A stretch of 64,000 nt of DNA from Pseudoalteromonas ulvae UL12 (GTDB lineage Bacteria; Pseudomonadota; Gammaproteobacteria; Enterobacterales; Alteromonadaceae): contig NZ_AQHJ01000033.1 of the NCBI RefSeq assembly GCF_014925405.1, positions 124,001-188,000 on the forward strand, written 5' to 3'. How positions within the stretch are numbered: position 1 is the first letter of the stretch; each line of letters begins with the position of its first letter. Made by a program: the position numbers and the translations under genes. Below are positions 18,089 to 27,193 of this stretch, piece after piece. The notes beneath the pieces were generated by a model. That model saw only the letters and a list, made by a program, of their open reading frames with translations. It was not told the origin of the DNA and ran no database searches.

Positions 18089-18949
18089 ATGTTAAATGGG
18101 GATAAATCGAACAAAATTGGTACCTTGTACGTGGTAGCAACCCCGATAGGTAATTTAGATGATATTAGTCAGCGCGCCATTGCGACGCTTTCAAGTGTGG
18201 ATTTAATTGCAGCCGAAGATACACGCCATACGGGTAAATTGTTGAGTCACTTGGCAATCAAAGCAAAAACATTTGCTTTGCATGATCACAATGAAAAGCA
18301 AAAAGCACAACAAATCGTTGATTGGCTCAATGAAGGACTCGATGTGGCTTTGGTGTCCGATGCAGGCACTCCACTGATCAGCGACCCTGGTTATTCTGTA
18401 GTGAGTTTGTGCCGTGAGCAGGGCGCCAAAGTGACACCAGTGCCTGGTGCATGTGCGGCTATTGCCGCGGTGAGTTGCTCAGGATTGCCCACTGACCGTT
18501 TTCAATTTTTAGGGTTTAGCCCTGCAAAAAGTAAGGCGCGACAAGATTTCTTTTTATCTGCGTTTGAAAGCGGTATGACCAGCATTATTTATGAAAGTAC
18601 TCATAGAATCATGGCAAGCCTAGACGATATAGAAGCTGTGTTAGGTGCAGAACAATCCGTGGTGTTGGCCAAAGAGCTCACAAAAACCTTTGAAACCTTT
18701 TTTAGTGGCACTGTGGTTGAACTGCGAGCGTTTCTCACCGATGATCCTGCGCGTCAACGCGGCGAAATAGTGTTGATGTTACCAGGTAAAGCAAAACAGC
18801 AAGATGAAATACCCGCTGATGCACGGCGCATGCTGGGTTTGCTCGAAGAACACATGCCAATGAAAAAAGCCTGTGGCATCGTAGCAGATTACTTTGATAT
18901 CAAAAAAAATGCCTTATACAAAGCAGTATTAGCAGATAAAGACGACTAA
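18089..18949 (+). CDS. rsmI: 16S rRNA 2'-O-methyltransferase RsmI
   Basis: A 286-residue SAM-dependent tetrapyrrole-methylase-fold enzyme. Landmarks are LYVVATPIGNLDDISQRAI near residues 13-31, AAEDTRHTGKLLSHL, LVSDAGTPLISDPGY near 93-107 and VPGACAAIAAVSCSGLPTDRFQFLGF. RsmI methylates the ribose of C1402 in 16S rRNA, refining P-site decoding. TAGGAG precedes the ATG. It is divergent from lpoA and followed by the RNase P RNA gene. Confidence 0.97.
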   Translation: MLNGDKSNKIGTLYVVATPIGNLDDISQRAIATLSSVDLIAAEDTRHTGKLLSHLAIKAKTFALHDHNEKQKAQQIVDWLNEGLDVALVSDAGTPLISDPGYSVVSLCREQGAKVTPVPGACAAIAAVSCSGLPTDRFQFLGFSPAKSKARQDFFLSAFESGMTSIIYESTHRIMASLDDIEAVLGAEQSVVLAKELTKTFETFFSGTVVELRAFLTDDPARQRGEIVLMLPGKAKQQDEIPADARRMLGLLEEHMPMKKACGIVADYFDIKKNALYKAVLADKDD

Positions 18950-19028
18950 GCGCAGCGCTCATGTCACTACATGAACTCTTTCTGTAGCGCACCTTCATGT
19001 TGGACGTCGTTAAAAAGCGAAATAAAAC

Positions 19029-19056
19029 TGTAACTAGGAAGCTAATTGCGTATAAT
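19029..19056 (+). promoter_or_regulatory. Promoter of rnpB
   Basis: TATAAT at 19051-19056 lies 7 bp before the first base of the RNase P RNA, with a weak -35 TGTAAC (19029-19034) and 16-bp spacing. Confidence 0.75.
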
Positions 19057-19063
19057 GCCGCCC

Positions 19064-19414
<351 letters not shown>

Positions 19415-19421
19415 AAATTAT

Positions 19422-19456
19422 AAAAAAGCCCGATGCATTGCATCGGGCTTTTTTTG
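19422..19456 (+). terminator. Terminator of rnpB
   Basis: AAAAAAGCCCGATGC pairs with GCATCGGGCTTTTTT around a three-base loop and ends in a T-run, a very strong hairpin. Confidence 0.92.
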
Positions 19457-19799
19457 TTTCTTGATTGATTACAAGTTAAATAAACGCCTCTCTGGTTGAT
19501 AAGAGGTAAAATCCTGCTGCTCACTAATACTAAATTCAATCCGATACCAAATAATAAAGTCATTTTGCTAAATACCAAGTTGCGGTTGTTACCTGTTATT
19601 AATAACTATTGGTTGCGTTGTGTTTTGATAGTAAAAATCACGACTTATTAGCAAGTTTGATTAAAAGCTTCATTCTTTCACTTATTTATAAAAGTGGAAT
19701 TAATGTAAGCTATTGAAATAAATAACTTTTAATTTTGGCATGTGTCATGCTTTAGCAACATTAATATTAGTTAAAGCGATATAAAAACAAGGGTTTATA
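19457..19799 (+). other. Intergenic region before the S12 hydrolase
   Basis: About 340 bp of AT-rich sequence. The only structures seen are a weak inverted repeat CACTT/AAGTG near 19680-19696 and AAGGG before the ATG at 19800. No gene or clear promoter was recognised. Confidence 0.5.
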
Positions 19800-21284
19800 A
19801 TGACCAAAAATAACAAAAATCTATTTTCCACATATTTTTTCATGATGGGGCTCGTTTTCTCGCCACTCTCTGCGTTTGCATCCTATGCTGAACCTTCTTT
19901 AGATCAGTTTATAGAGATGGTTATGAAAGAGCGTAACATCCCAGGTTTACAATTAGCTGTTGTAAAAGGTAACAAGGTCGTTAAGCAGGCAAGTTATGGT
20001 ATGGCTGATTTACAGCATAATGTGCCAGTGACAGATAAAACGCTCTTTGCTATTAATTCAATGACTAAGGCATTCACTGGTGTGGCTATTTTGCAGTTGG
20101 TAGATCAAGGAGTGATTAAACTCGATGATAAAATCGGTCTGCATTTGCCTTCATTACCACTCAAGTGGCATGAATTAACTATTAAGCAGTTGATGGCGCA
20201 CACCACAGGGTTACCTGAGATTTTGGCTTCTACCAGTTCGCTGGAGTTAATTGTACCTGGCAATATTGATGCGTCTTGGCAGGCTGTTCAGGAGCGCCCA
20301 TTTTTATTCAATCCAAACAGCCGCTTTAGTTACAATCAAACAGGGTACATCGTCCTAGGTAAGCTGATAGAACGCTATATTCCAGAGGGATTCACTCATT
20401 TTATCACCGATTTTCAGCTTAAACCTGTTGGAATGAAACAAACAGCCCAAGCTGGATTCAGTAACCTTGAGTTGGTGATCCCCAATCAATCAAGACAATA
20501 TATTTATCTAGAAAGTGGTGAGTATAAAAACTTTTATGGTGAATTCGCGCATATGTTAAGAACTGCAGCTGGGATGAGTTCGACCGCACTAGAGCTAGCT
20601 GATTATATTATTGCGTTGCAAAGTGGTCAGTTAATAAAAGAGGTCGAGCAATTATGGCAACCCGTTAAGCTCAACAATAATAGAACCGAAGGCTTTAATA
20701 ACAAAGAAAATGGTTATGCGATGGGTTGGCAAGTTGGACAACGTAAATATCATCCCAGCATCAGCGCCAGTGGCGCCAATGCCAGTACATTGATTACTTA
20801 CCCAGAAGATGATGTCTCAGTGATTGTGTTAACTAACTTACTCGGGGCGTTACCGATTACTTTTGTTGATGATATCGCGGCTTATTATATTCCTAACTTT
20901 AATCATCCTGACAAAGTGAGCTCATATAGGCCGATGGAGTATTTAGACAAATTAACAACAGAAAATGGTTTTGGAGAATTTGCGAAGACATTTAAAAAAG
21001 CTGAGCAGGATACAGGAGTCACCTTTGATATTGATATCATCGCAGAATGGGGATTTGAGTTATTAGCCGCACAGCGAGTGGAGGATGCAATTGAGATATT
21101 TCAGTTTTCGATTTCCAATAATGATCCGCACTCTTTTTATTATTTTGGTTTAGCAAAAGCATACGACATGCAAGAGCGTTATTCAGACGCATTAAAAAAT
21201 TATGAAGCCGTTGTAAGGCTCAACCCAAACGCGCAAATGTCACAACAGCGAGTTGCCGCTTTAAAAGCACAGTTAAAGCTGTAA
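19800..21284 (+). CDS. Secreted S12-family serine hydrolase (beta-lactamase fold) with C-terminal TPR
   Basis: A 494-residue protein with a signal peptide (about 1-28, ending AFASYA). The beta-lactamase/PBP-like domain (about 32-370) has the catalytic tetrad motif SMTK (Ser87-Lys90). The usual Tyr-Ser-Asn motif reads Tyr178-Asn-Gln, followed by TGYIVLGKLIE. ASGANAS near 323 may replace the KTG-like HSG box. Residues about 445-490 hold a TPR-like helical pair (FYYFGLAKAYDMQERYSDALKNYEAVVRLNP). Such proteins act as D-amino peptidases, esterases or unknown hydrolases, not normally as true beta-lactamases. It stands alone between rnpB and a bidirectional terminator. Confidence 0.88.
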   Translation: MTKNNKNLFSTYFFMMGLVFSPLSAFASYAEPSLDQFIEMVMKERNIPGLQLAVVKGNKVVKQASYGMADLQHNVPVTDKTLFAINSMTKAFTGVAILQLVDQGVIKLDDKIGLHLPSLPLKWHELTIKQLMAHTTGLPEILASTSSLELIVPGNIDASWQAVQERPFLFNPNSRFSYNQTGYIVLGKLIERYIPEGFTHFITDFQLKPVGMKQTAQAGFSNLELVIPNQSRQYIYLESGEYKNFYGEFAHMLRTAAGMSSTALELADYIIALQSGQLIKEVEQLWQPVKLNNNRTEGFNNKENGYAMGWQVGQRKYHPSISASGANASTLITYPEDDVSVIVLTNLLGALPITFVDDIAAYYIPNFNHPDKVSSYRPMEYLDKLTTENGFGEFAKTFKKAEQDTGVTFDIDIIAEWGFELLAAQRVEDAIEIFQFSISNNDPHSFYYFGLAKAYDMQERYSDALKNYEAVVRLNPNAQMSQQRVAALKAQLKL

Positions 21285-21330
21285 CCCACACATAGACTGA
21301 TAAAAGCGTTATAGAGTGAAGTTTAAAGGT

Positions 21331-21360
21331 AAAACCGGCGTATGGCGCCGGTTTTTTGTT
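21331..21360. terminator. Bidirectional terminator after the S12 hydrolase
   Basis: AAAACCGGCG/CGCCGGTTTT form a 10-bp stem with a five-base loop and a T-run. The A-run on the other side lets it also serve the convergent LysE gene. Confidence 0.9.
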
Positions 21361-21379
21361 TGAAAGATGACTCATCAAA

Positions 21380-21988
21380 CTAAAGCAATACTCTTGCAGT
21401 GACCAAAAGCAGTGCAACCCCTGTTATTTTATCTACGATATGACTGTTTTTTCGTAAACTTGCCAGCATGCTTGATTGCGAAAGTAGCACAGAGATCAAG
21501 CAATACCACAGCGTATCAATGCCGCTAACAGTGGCAACCATCAACATTTTTTCAGGCCAGTTGGCATCAATATCAATAAATTGGCTAAACAGGGCGATAA
21601 AAAATAGTGCAATTTTAGGATTTAAAAATGCGATTAAAAATCCTTCTTGGGCGCTTTGCCACAAGGTGACCGTTTCTTTATTGATCGTGAGTTTGTCGTT
21701 TCCTGCTTTGGCTGTGAGCGCTTGATAAGCGAGGTAGAGTAAAAATGCGGCTCCGGCATATTTAATAATATTAAACAGCCAAGGTGTGTTGGTAATAATG
21801 AGCGCCATGCCGAGTACGGTGAGTAGTGCATATAGGGCAATCGCTAAACCGTGAGCAATACTTGCGCACAAACCGTGGCTGCGACCGCCGGCTACGGTAT
21901 GTTTCAATATCACGGCAAGACTGGGGCCTGGAGTCATGGCGCCCAGTACGCAAATACTTGCTAAAGATAACCAAGCTGTTAATTCCAT
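21380..21988 (-). CDS. LysE/RhtB-family amino-acid exporter
   Basis: A 202-residue inner-membrane protein with about six helices. The family signature is GAMTPGPSLAVILKHTVAGGRSHGL near residues 14-38, with CASIAHGLAIALYALLTVLG after it. The segment QEGFLIAFLNPKIALFFIALFSQFI is the conserved NPK motif region. The family exports amino acids or small metabolites; the substrate is unknown. I chose ATG 21986-21988 because CAGGA lies 8 bp upstream and the protein starts at the first helix; a longer frame adds 13 residues. The co-directional LysR gene upstream is a likely regulator. Confidence 0.92.
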   Translation of the reverse strand: MELTAWLSLASICVLGAMTPGPSLAVILKHTVAGGRSHGLCASIAHGLAIALYALLTVLGMALIITNTPWLFNIIKYAGAAFLLYLAYQALTAKAGNDKLTINKETVTLWQSAQEGFLIAFLNPKIALFFIALFSQFIDIDANWPEKMLMVATVSGIDTLWYCLISVLLSQSSMLASLRKNSHIVDKITGVALLLVTARVLL

Positions 21989-22047
21989 AAATATAATCCT
22001 GTATTGAGTGATGTTAATGCCAACCATGTATTGGAATAAGTGTTTTA

Positions 22048-22983
22048 TTACTTATTTTGATGGATCAAAGTTTGCCCTAGTTGGACGGTCGTTAATATAT
22101 GTTGTTTGAACAAGGGAAAACAAAGTTCACGAAACCATTTATGTGCTGGGTCATGATGGTATTTAGCATGCCAAAGTACGTAGTAGTGATTATTTTTCAC
22201 CACCAGGGGTAAAGGTTTAATTACAAGATTATTTCTTTTGGCATACGTGGCAGCAATGTGTAACGGGGTGGTTAATATAGTGTCTGTTGTGCTCAACAGC
22301 TCAATTGCAGTTTGAAAAAAAGGCACGTTAGCAAAAATTTTTCGCTGTTTATTGAGTTTATTTAACGCGATGTGAAGTGCGCTGTCTTTATCTCCCCCAC
22401 CACTGATCACAATGTGGCGAGCATCGCAGTACAGTTTCAAATCTAAATCAAATTGACTTAAAGGATGTCCTTTTCGCATGACAACAACCAGTGGATCTTC
22501 AGTCATTTGTATCCCGTACAAGTTTTCGGGAATGCCATCTGCGATGGTCGAAACTAAGTCTATGTTTTGATCAGCTAATTCACTTAGCCAAGCGCTTTGC
22601 CAAAGTTGGTAATTAATTGTTGCGTGAGAGGCTTGATGTTGCATTTGATGGCAAATTTCTGGCAGTACAAATTGAGCGACATAATCGCTAGAAGCTAAAT
22701 TAAATTGGCGGTCACAGAGTGCTAAATCAAACGATTCAGGGAGGTACAATGCATCAATACTGCTCAAAAGAGTTGGTAATTGTTGTTTTAATTGCTCAGC
22801 ACGGTGCGTAAGGCGAAAGCTATTTCCTTCACGAATTAAAATAGGATCGTTAAAAGACTGGCGAATTAAAATCAGTGTTTTGCTCATTGCAGACTGGCTA
22901 ACATTCAGCTGCTTTGCTGATTCGGTCAGGTTGCGCGTATTTAAAAGCGACATCAGCGCAGGCAATAATTTATAGTTATTCAT
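22048..22983 (-). CDS. LysR-family transcriptional regulator
   Basis: A 311-residue LTTR. The N-terminal winged helix-turn-helix (about 3-62) has LLPALMSLLNTRNLTESAKQLNVSQSAMSKTLILIR. The C-terminal substrate-binding domain runs from about 90 to 300. It lies 59 bp upstream of the LysE exporter on the same strand. LysR-LysE pairs are usually divergent, so control of the exporter here would run through a shared or downstream promoter. The effector is unknown. Confidence 0.92.
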   Translation of the reverse strand: MNNYKLLPALMSLLNTRNLTESAKQLNVSQSAMSKTLILIRQSFNDPILIREGNSFRLTHRAEQLKQQLPTLLSSIDALYLPESFDLALCDRQFNLASSDYVAQFVLPEICHQMQHQASHATINYQLWQSAWLSELADQNIDLVSTIADGIPENLYGIQMTEDPLVVVMRKGHPLSQFDLDLKLYCDARHIVISGGGDKDSALHIALNKLNKQRKIFANVPFFQTAIELLSTTDTILTTPLHIAATYAKRNNLVIKPLPLVVKNNHYYVLWHAKYHHDPAHKWFRELCFPLFKQHILTTVQLGQTLIHQNK

Positions 22984-23254
22984 GAATCTGATTTAGTCCT
23001 AATGCATTTTGGATTTTATTAAAAGGTATACAAAACACTGCGTGCTCAGAGTAACAGTAAGGGAGTGCATGATGAACACGACTGGGTAAGCTGATTCGTT
23101 TGTTTGCACTTTACTTTCTTTTACTAAGAAGAGCTAAGTGTAAGCTTAACTTGGTATGCTTAATAATCATATCTACTCATGTTAAGTAGTCTTTTTTTTC
23201 ATTTTAAATAAAAATAGGCGAGAGGTTTGTAAATAATCTGATTGTAGGTTAGAT
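22984..23254 (-). other. Intergenic region upstream of the LysR gene
   Basis: About 270 bp between the LysR start and the terminator of the lipoprotein gene. It should contain the LysR promoter on the minus strand. No convincing -10/-35 pair, operator or gene was recognised. Confidence 0.4.
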
Positions 23255-23282
23255 AGAAAAAGCCCCTTGAGGGGCTTTTTCT
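23255..23282 (-). terminator. Terminator of the S41 protease-lipoprotein pair
   Basis: AGAAAAAGCCCC and GGGGCTTTTTCT form a perfect 12-bp stem with loop TTGA, U-rich on both sides. It lies 27 bp past the end of the minus-strand lipoprotein gene. Confidence 0.9.
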
Positions 23283-23309
23283 AGTTTGGTTTTTATAACT
23301 TGGTTTTTG

Positions 23310-23696
23310 CTACAGGGCGATGCAGCGGACACCTTCGACAGTGACTTGCAATTCAGCGGTTTCACTTGATTGTAAAAAGCAGCTACTGCCATCTGTGAGT
23401 AATGATAGTTTTAACACATTGCCAAATTCCCGCCCTATGATGGGCAAACCTCGGTCATCTTTTAAGATTGCGCGTTCAACGAGGATCTCATTAGCTTGAC
23501 TAAACGCGTTATCTGCAATTTTGATATCGCGATTAAGTAAGTTTTGTATGGCTTTTTGTAACTGTGCTTTACTTTGGGCGCTAACATCTGCAATTCGCGC
23601 AGGCTGTAATTGTGCGTGAGTTTGCTGACAACCTGTCATTATTAATAAAGTGCCAAATAAGACAGGTGTGAGTCGTTTGAGTGACATTGCTTTCAT
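23310..23696 (-). CDS. Small predicted lipoprotein, function unknown
   Basis: A 128-residue protein not recognised as a named family. Residues 1-21 form a signal peptide with a lipobox-like LIMTGC, so Cys22 is probably lipidated and the protein sits in the envelope. The mature part is about 105 residues, mixed alpha/beta by pattern, with a Cys near the middle (SSCFLQSS) and one near the end (GVRCIAL) that could form a disulfide. Its ATG directly abuts the stop of the S41 protease gene, with GGAG 7 bp upstream, so it is translationally coupled and probably functionally linked to the protease. Confidence 0.8.
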   Translation of the reverse strand: MKAMSLKRLTPVLFGTLLIMTGCQQTHAQLQPARIADVSAQSKAQLQKAIQNLLNRDIKIADNAFSQANEILVERAILKDDRGLPIIGREFGNVLKLSLLTDGSSCFLQSSETAELQVTVEGVRCIAL

Positions 23697-25292
23697 CTAT
23701 TGCTCCTGCTTGATGGGTTGGGCATTAATTTTGTTTTCAAGCAAGAAGGATTGATAGCGTATATCAAATACATCTTCTTTATTATGAGTATAAGACGGTT
23801 TGGGTGCCGATCTCATTTGTGTTTTATTGACAGGGCAACTGCCCGTATTTATGTAGGTCAGAGCTCCATTGAGTAATCTTTCGCTCGGATCGCCAAGTAC
23901 TTTACTGAAGTCATCGCTGAGGTCGCAGCCTTTGATTTGATCGTCATATTGTGGTGCTAAAGAAGGTTTAAATCCATCAGCATAATCACCAAAGCCTTTC
24001 GCGTTGACGCCTGAGAATTGAATACTGAAATACGTCGTCGCACAATTATCTGTTGGGTAAAAACCATAAGGCTTACCACAGGTTTGTCCACCGATTTGGA
24101 TCACTTCAACATCAATACCTTGTAAGCCATTTATAAACGCTTCGCTGGCAGAGCAAGTTTGTGATGTGGTTAAAACAAACACGCGATTAAGTGATAAGCT
24201 TGGCAAATTGGTATTCGTCAGCACACTGGCAGAGTAATCAATTTGCTTTGAGTAGAATGGGGTTGGGGCACTTGGCGTAGTTTTATCGTTAAAAACCGTT
24301 TGCTCAAATGTACGGCTTGCAGTGGCATTATCACCTGCGACCATGTAAGCAAACTGAGATGCCAGAGCAAGTAGACCACCGCCGTTATAACGTAAATCAA
24401 CCACTAAATCTGACACATTTGCATCAGAGAATTGTTTGACTGCGGAAATTAAGCCATCTTGTGCTTTGGCGATATGAGCATTGAATTGCACATAGCCGAC
24501 TTTGCCTTGAGCGCTATCGAGTATTTTAATGTTTTGCACTGGTGATGATTCGAGATCGGCAGAAGTCAGGTTGACAGTGACTGTTTGGTTGGCGCGATTT
24601 AAGAATGTAAATTGATGGGTTTCGCCCGTTCCGCTTGGAAATAACGCAGCGTTAATGGTGTTAACGCCAGCTTGAGTATTATCATTGATGAAGTCTACGC
24701 CATTGACATAGGTGAGTTTAAAGCCGCGTTCAATGCCTGCATTAGCTGCTGGTGAGTTGGGCTCTGTAAAAGCCACTTTGAAATCGCGAGGGGCACTTCT
24801 TGCTATTGCACTCCACTCTATGCCATACCCAGAAACGACACCTGCTTGAGTTTCTTTTTTATAATCAGCTGTATTTTGAGCAAAGTGAAATTGATCTTTT
24901 GCTGCGCCAGAATCGGTCAATTGAGTTGTTTTCAGTTGTTTAAAAAACTCAGAGACAGTGAAATTGACAGGATTATTATCAGGAACTTCGTCATACCAAA
25001 GGTAAGTCTCATTCGTCCAACTGCGTAACCACATTTTTTCATGATCGGCCGCGCCTAATTTGTCCGGATAAGGTTGGTTACTGTTATAAGGATCGTTACC
25101 TGTGCGCGGACTATCGCAATAATCTTTGAATGTTGAGGCAGGACTGAAGTTGCCAGCTGTCCAAGTTGTATCAGGCGCGACTCCTGAATCAGGGAGGGTC
25201 GTCTCATTATTGCTTCCGCCTCCGCATGCACTTAATGCAAATGCACTTGCTATGAGTGCACCTATTTTTGTTAAACGATAGACTTTAAACAT
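23697..25292 (-). CDS. S41-family peptidase, predicted lipoprotein
   Basis: A 531-residue protease of the C-terminal-processing (tail-specific) type. The signal peptide ends in lipobox LSAC followed by GGGSNN, so it is a lipoprotein. A PDZ-like segment lies at about 130-230 (SGYGIEWSAIA to GIERGFKLTYVNG). The S41 core follows: GYVQFNAHI, LVVDLRYNGGG, TCSASEAFINGL with probable nucleophile Ser381, and IGGQTCGKPYGFYP, whose Lys is the likely general base. I chose ATG 25290-25292 since AGGAAG precedes it; a longer frame adds 13 residues. The substrate is unknown. It is coupled to the small lipoprotein gene downstream. Confidence 0.88.
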   Translation of the reverse strand: MFKVYRLTKIGALIASAFALSACGGGSNNETTLPDSGVAPDTTWTAGNFSPASTFKDYCDSPRTGNDPYNSNQPYPDKLGAADHEKMWLRSWTNETYLWYDEVPDNNPVNFTVSEFFKQLKTTQLTDSGAAKDQFHFAQNTADYKKETQAGVVSGYGIEWSAIARSAPRDFKVAFTEPNSPAANAGIERGFKLTYVNGVDFINDNTQAGVNTINAALFPSGTGETHQFTFLNRANQTVTVNLTSADLESSPVQNIKILDSAQGKVGYVQFNAHIAKAQDGLISAVKQFSDANVSDLVVDLRYNGGGLLALASQFAYMVAGDNATASRTFEQTVFNDKTTPSAPTPFYSKQIDYSASVLTNTNLPSLSLNRVFVLTTSQTCSASEAFINGLQGIDVEVIQIGGQTCGKPYGFYPTDNCATTYFSIQFSGVNAKGFGDYADGFKPSLAPQYDDQIKGCDLSDDFSKVLGDPSERLLNGALTYINTGSCPVNKTQMRSAPKPSYTHNKEDVFDIRYQSFLLENKINAQPIKQEQ

Positions 25293-25646
25293 TCGTACTT
25301 CCTTTGCATTACTTTTGGGTCGAATTCTCAAAATGGCCCTTTATGAAAGCCGGTACAATGAATTCGATACTTTTATAACCAGTTCAAATTGTATATTACT
25401 AGAAACATAATAAATGTAAAAAGTTGTGTAATCGCAATGTAATTGTTTATTCACGTTTATTTACAATTGATTAGCTAAATAGGTGTTAAAAGCTGCTAGC
25501 AGAATCTTAAAAACGGGCTTTAAAGAGCAAATAAGTAATTAATGTTTCCTTTTTCATCATGTTTCCACTTTTTCCCACAGAATTCATAAACTTCGTTCTA
25601 GCCCTTATTTTTTCTGGCTTAGCAGGCTGATTTAAGCTTTTTGTTT
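25293..25646 (+). other. Intergenic region upstream of the mraZ promoter
   Basis: About 350 bp of AT-rich sequence between divergent genes. It should hold the minus-strand promoter of the S41 gene, but no clear site was recognised. The plus-strand control elements of the division cluster start at 25647. Confidence 0.4.
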
Positions 25647-25670
25647 GCTTGACAAATAAGCTTGTCAAGC
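25647..25670 (+). promoter_or_regulatory. Perfect inverted repeat overlapping the mraZ -35
   Basis: GCTTGACAA (25647-25655) and TTGTCAAGC (25662-25670) are a perfect 9-bp inverted repeat with a six-base spacer. The left arm contains the -35 hexamer TTGACA, so a protein bound here would block RNA polymerase. The binding protein is unknown. Confidence 0.55.
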
Positions 25671-25678
25671 CCTAAACT
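25649..25678 (+). promoter_or_regulatory. Promoter of the division and cell wall cluster
   Basis: Consensus -35 TTGACA (25649-25654) with 18-bp spacing to TAAACT (25673-25678). It lies directly upstream of MraZ-type boxes and about 70 bp before mraZ, the expected place for the main dcw promoter. Confidence 0.75.
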
Positions 25679-25687
25679 GTAGTTTCG

Positions 25688-25722
25688 TGGTAAGATGTGG
25701 GTAAAAGTGGATCTTCAGGGAT
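25688..25722 (+). promoter_or_regulatory. MraZ operator: direct repeats with 10-bp period
   Basis: TGGTA (25688), TGGGT (25698), TGGAT (25708) and AGGGA (25718) recur exactly every 10 bp, just downstream of the promoter. MraZ in E. coli and other bacteria binds TGGGN boxes separated by five bases to repress its own operon, and this array fits that pattern with one degenerate box. Confidence 0.75.
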
Positions 25723-25748
25723 CAAATAATAACTAATTGGATCAATCT

Positions 25749-26207
25749 ATGTTCCGTGGTGCGTACTCAATCAGTCTTGATGATAAAGGGCGCTTGGCAA
25801 TACCGACCAAGTACCGCGCTTTGCTGCAAGCAGATTGTGAAGGCCAAATGGTATGTACCGTTGATTTACAGCAGTCATGTTTATTACTTTATCCACTGAG
25901 TGAGTGGCAACTAATTGAAAGTAAACTATTAAAATTGTCGAGTATGAATCCACATGAGCGTCGAGTACAGCGAGTACTTCTCGGGAATGCGATGGACTGT
26001 CAGCTTGACAAAAATGGTCGAATTTTATTGTCTTCACCGTTAAGAGCCCATGCAGGATTAAATAAAAAACTCATGCTGGTAGGGCAATTAAACAAATTTG
26101 AGCTGTGGGATGAAGATAGTTGGCAGCAGCAAATGCAGGCTGATATCGCCCAAGAGCAGCAGGGGAGTTTTGAACTGTCAGAGCGGTTACAAGACTTTTC
26201 TTTTTAA
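25749..26207 (+). CDS. mraZ: MraZ, transcriptional repressor of the dcw cluster
   Basis: A 152-residue MraZ with two AbrB-like SpoVT repeats: [25 protein letters not shown] at the N-terminus and [27 protein letters not shown] near residues 80-106. MraZ forms ring oligomers and binds TGGGN repeats upstream of itself, damping expression of the downstream division genes. I chose ATG 25749, with GGA 7 bp upstream, rather than TTG 25737, because the protein then starts MFRG as usual. First gene of the cluster. Confidence 0.97.
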   Translation: MFRGAYSISLDDKGRLAIPTKYRALLQADCEGQMVCTVDLQQSCLLLYPLSEWQLIESKLLKLSSMNPHERRVQRVLLGNAMDCQLDKNGRILLSSPLRAHAGLNKKLMLVGQLNKFELWDEDSWQQQMQADIAQEQQGSFELSERLQDFSF

Positions 26208-26254
26208 CACAGTCAAACATAACAAACATTAATAAATAAGGCTTAAAACGACTA

Positions 26255-27193
26255 ATGTCAGATAACTTTGAACATATATCAGTATTAATGAATGAAACCA
26301 TTGATGCATTGGCAATCAAACCAGATGGCATTTATATCGATGGCACCTTTGGCCGTGGCGGCCATTCGGGTGAAATACTGAAAAAGTTAGGCGAGAAAGG
26401 TCGTTTACAAGCCATTGATCGTGATCCGCAAGCGATTAAAGCTGCTGAGAAATATGCCGATGATGACCGTTTTTCTATTGCGTACAACACCTTTTCTGAA
26501 ATCAAACAAGTTGCTGAAGAAGCGGGTTTAATTGGTCAAGTCGATGGCATTTTGCTCGACATAGGCGTGTCTTCACCGCAACTAGATGATGCGGAGCGTG
26601 GTTTTAGTTTTATGAAAGATGGCCCCCTTGATATGCGTATGAATCCCAATGCAGGGCGAAGTGCGGCACAGTGGTTGGCTGAAGCTGAATTAGAAGATAT
26701 TACATGGGTGATAAAAACCTACGGTGAAGAGAAGTTTGGCCGTCGCATTGCTCATAAAATTATTGAAACACGTGAGCACACGCCTATCACTTCAACAGCG
26801 CAATTAGCGAAGTTAATTGATGAAGCTGTGCCGGTCAAAGATAAGCACAAACACCCTGCAACCCGCGCGTTTCAAGCCATTCGCATTTATATCAATAGCG
26901 AATTAGAAGAAATTGAAACAGCGTTACATGCTTCACTTGAAGTGCTTAAGCCTGGTGGACGTTTGGTGGTGATTTCTTTTCATTCACTAGAAGATCGAAT
27001 TGTTAAACAATTTATTAAAAAGCAAAGTAAAGGCGAAGCTTTACCTCGCGGTTTGCCATTAACGGATGCGCAGTTACAACAAAAATTGACGTTAAAGGCG
27101 GTAGGTAAAGCCATTAAACCGGGCGCTGAAGAGCTTGCCCGAAATAGCCGTGCGCGCAGCTCCGTCCTTCGCATAGCACAGAGGTTAGGGTGA
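26255..27193 (+). CDS. rsmH: 16S rRNA m4C1402 methyltransferase RsmH
   Basis: A 312-residue SAM methyltransferase (formerly MraW). The opening [32 protein letters not shown] includes the SAM-binding [10 protein letters not shown] at about 29-38. [38 protein letters not shown] and [16 protein letters not shown] are further signatures. It N4-methylates C1402 of 16S rRNA, the same nucleotide whose ribose is methylated by RsmI, also in this window. It overlaps ftsL by four bases. Confidence 0.98.
   Translation: MSDNFEHISVLMNETIDALAIKPDGIYIDGTFGRGGHSGEILKKLGEKGRLQAIDRDPQAIKAAEKYADDDRFSIAYNTFSEIKQVAEEAGLIGQVDGILLDIGVSSPQLDDAERGFSFMKDGPLDMRMNPNAGRSAAQWLAEAELEDITWVIKTYGEEKFGRRIAHKIIETREHTPITSTAQLAKLIDEAVPVKDKHKHPATRAFQAIRIYINSELEEIETALHASLEVLKPGGRLVVISFHSLEDRIVKQFIKKQSKGEALPRGLPLTDAQLQQKLTLKAVGKAIKPGAEELARNSRARSSVLRIAQRLG

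Noticed and set aside
19800..21284. True class C beta-lactamase
   Set aside because: The Tyr-Ser-Asn and KTG-type motifs are altered and a TPR is fused at the C-terminus. A general S12 hydrolase is the safer call.
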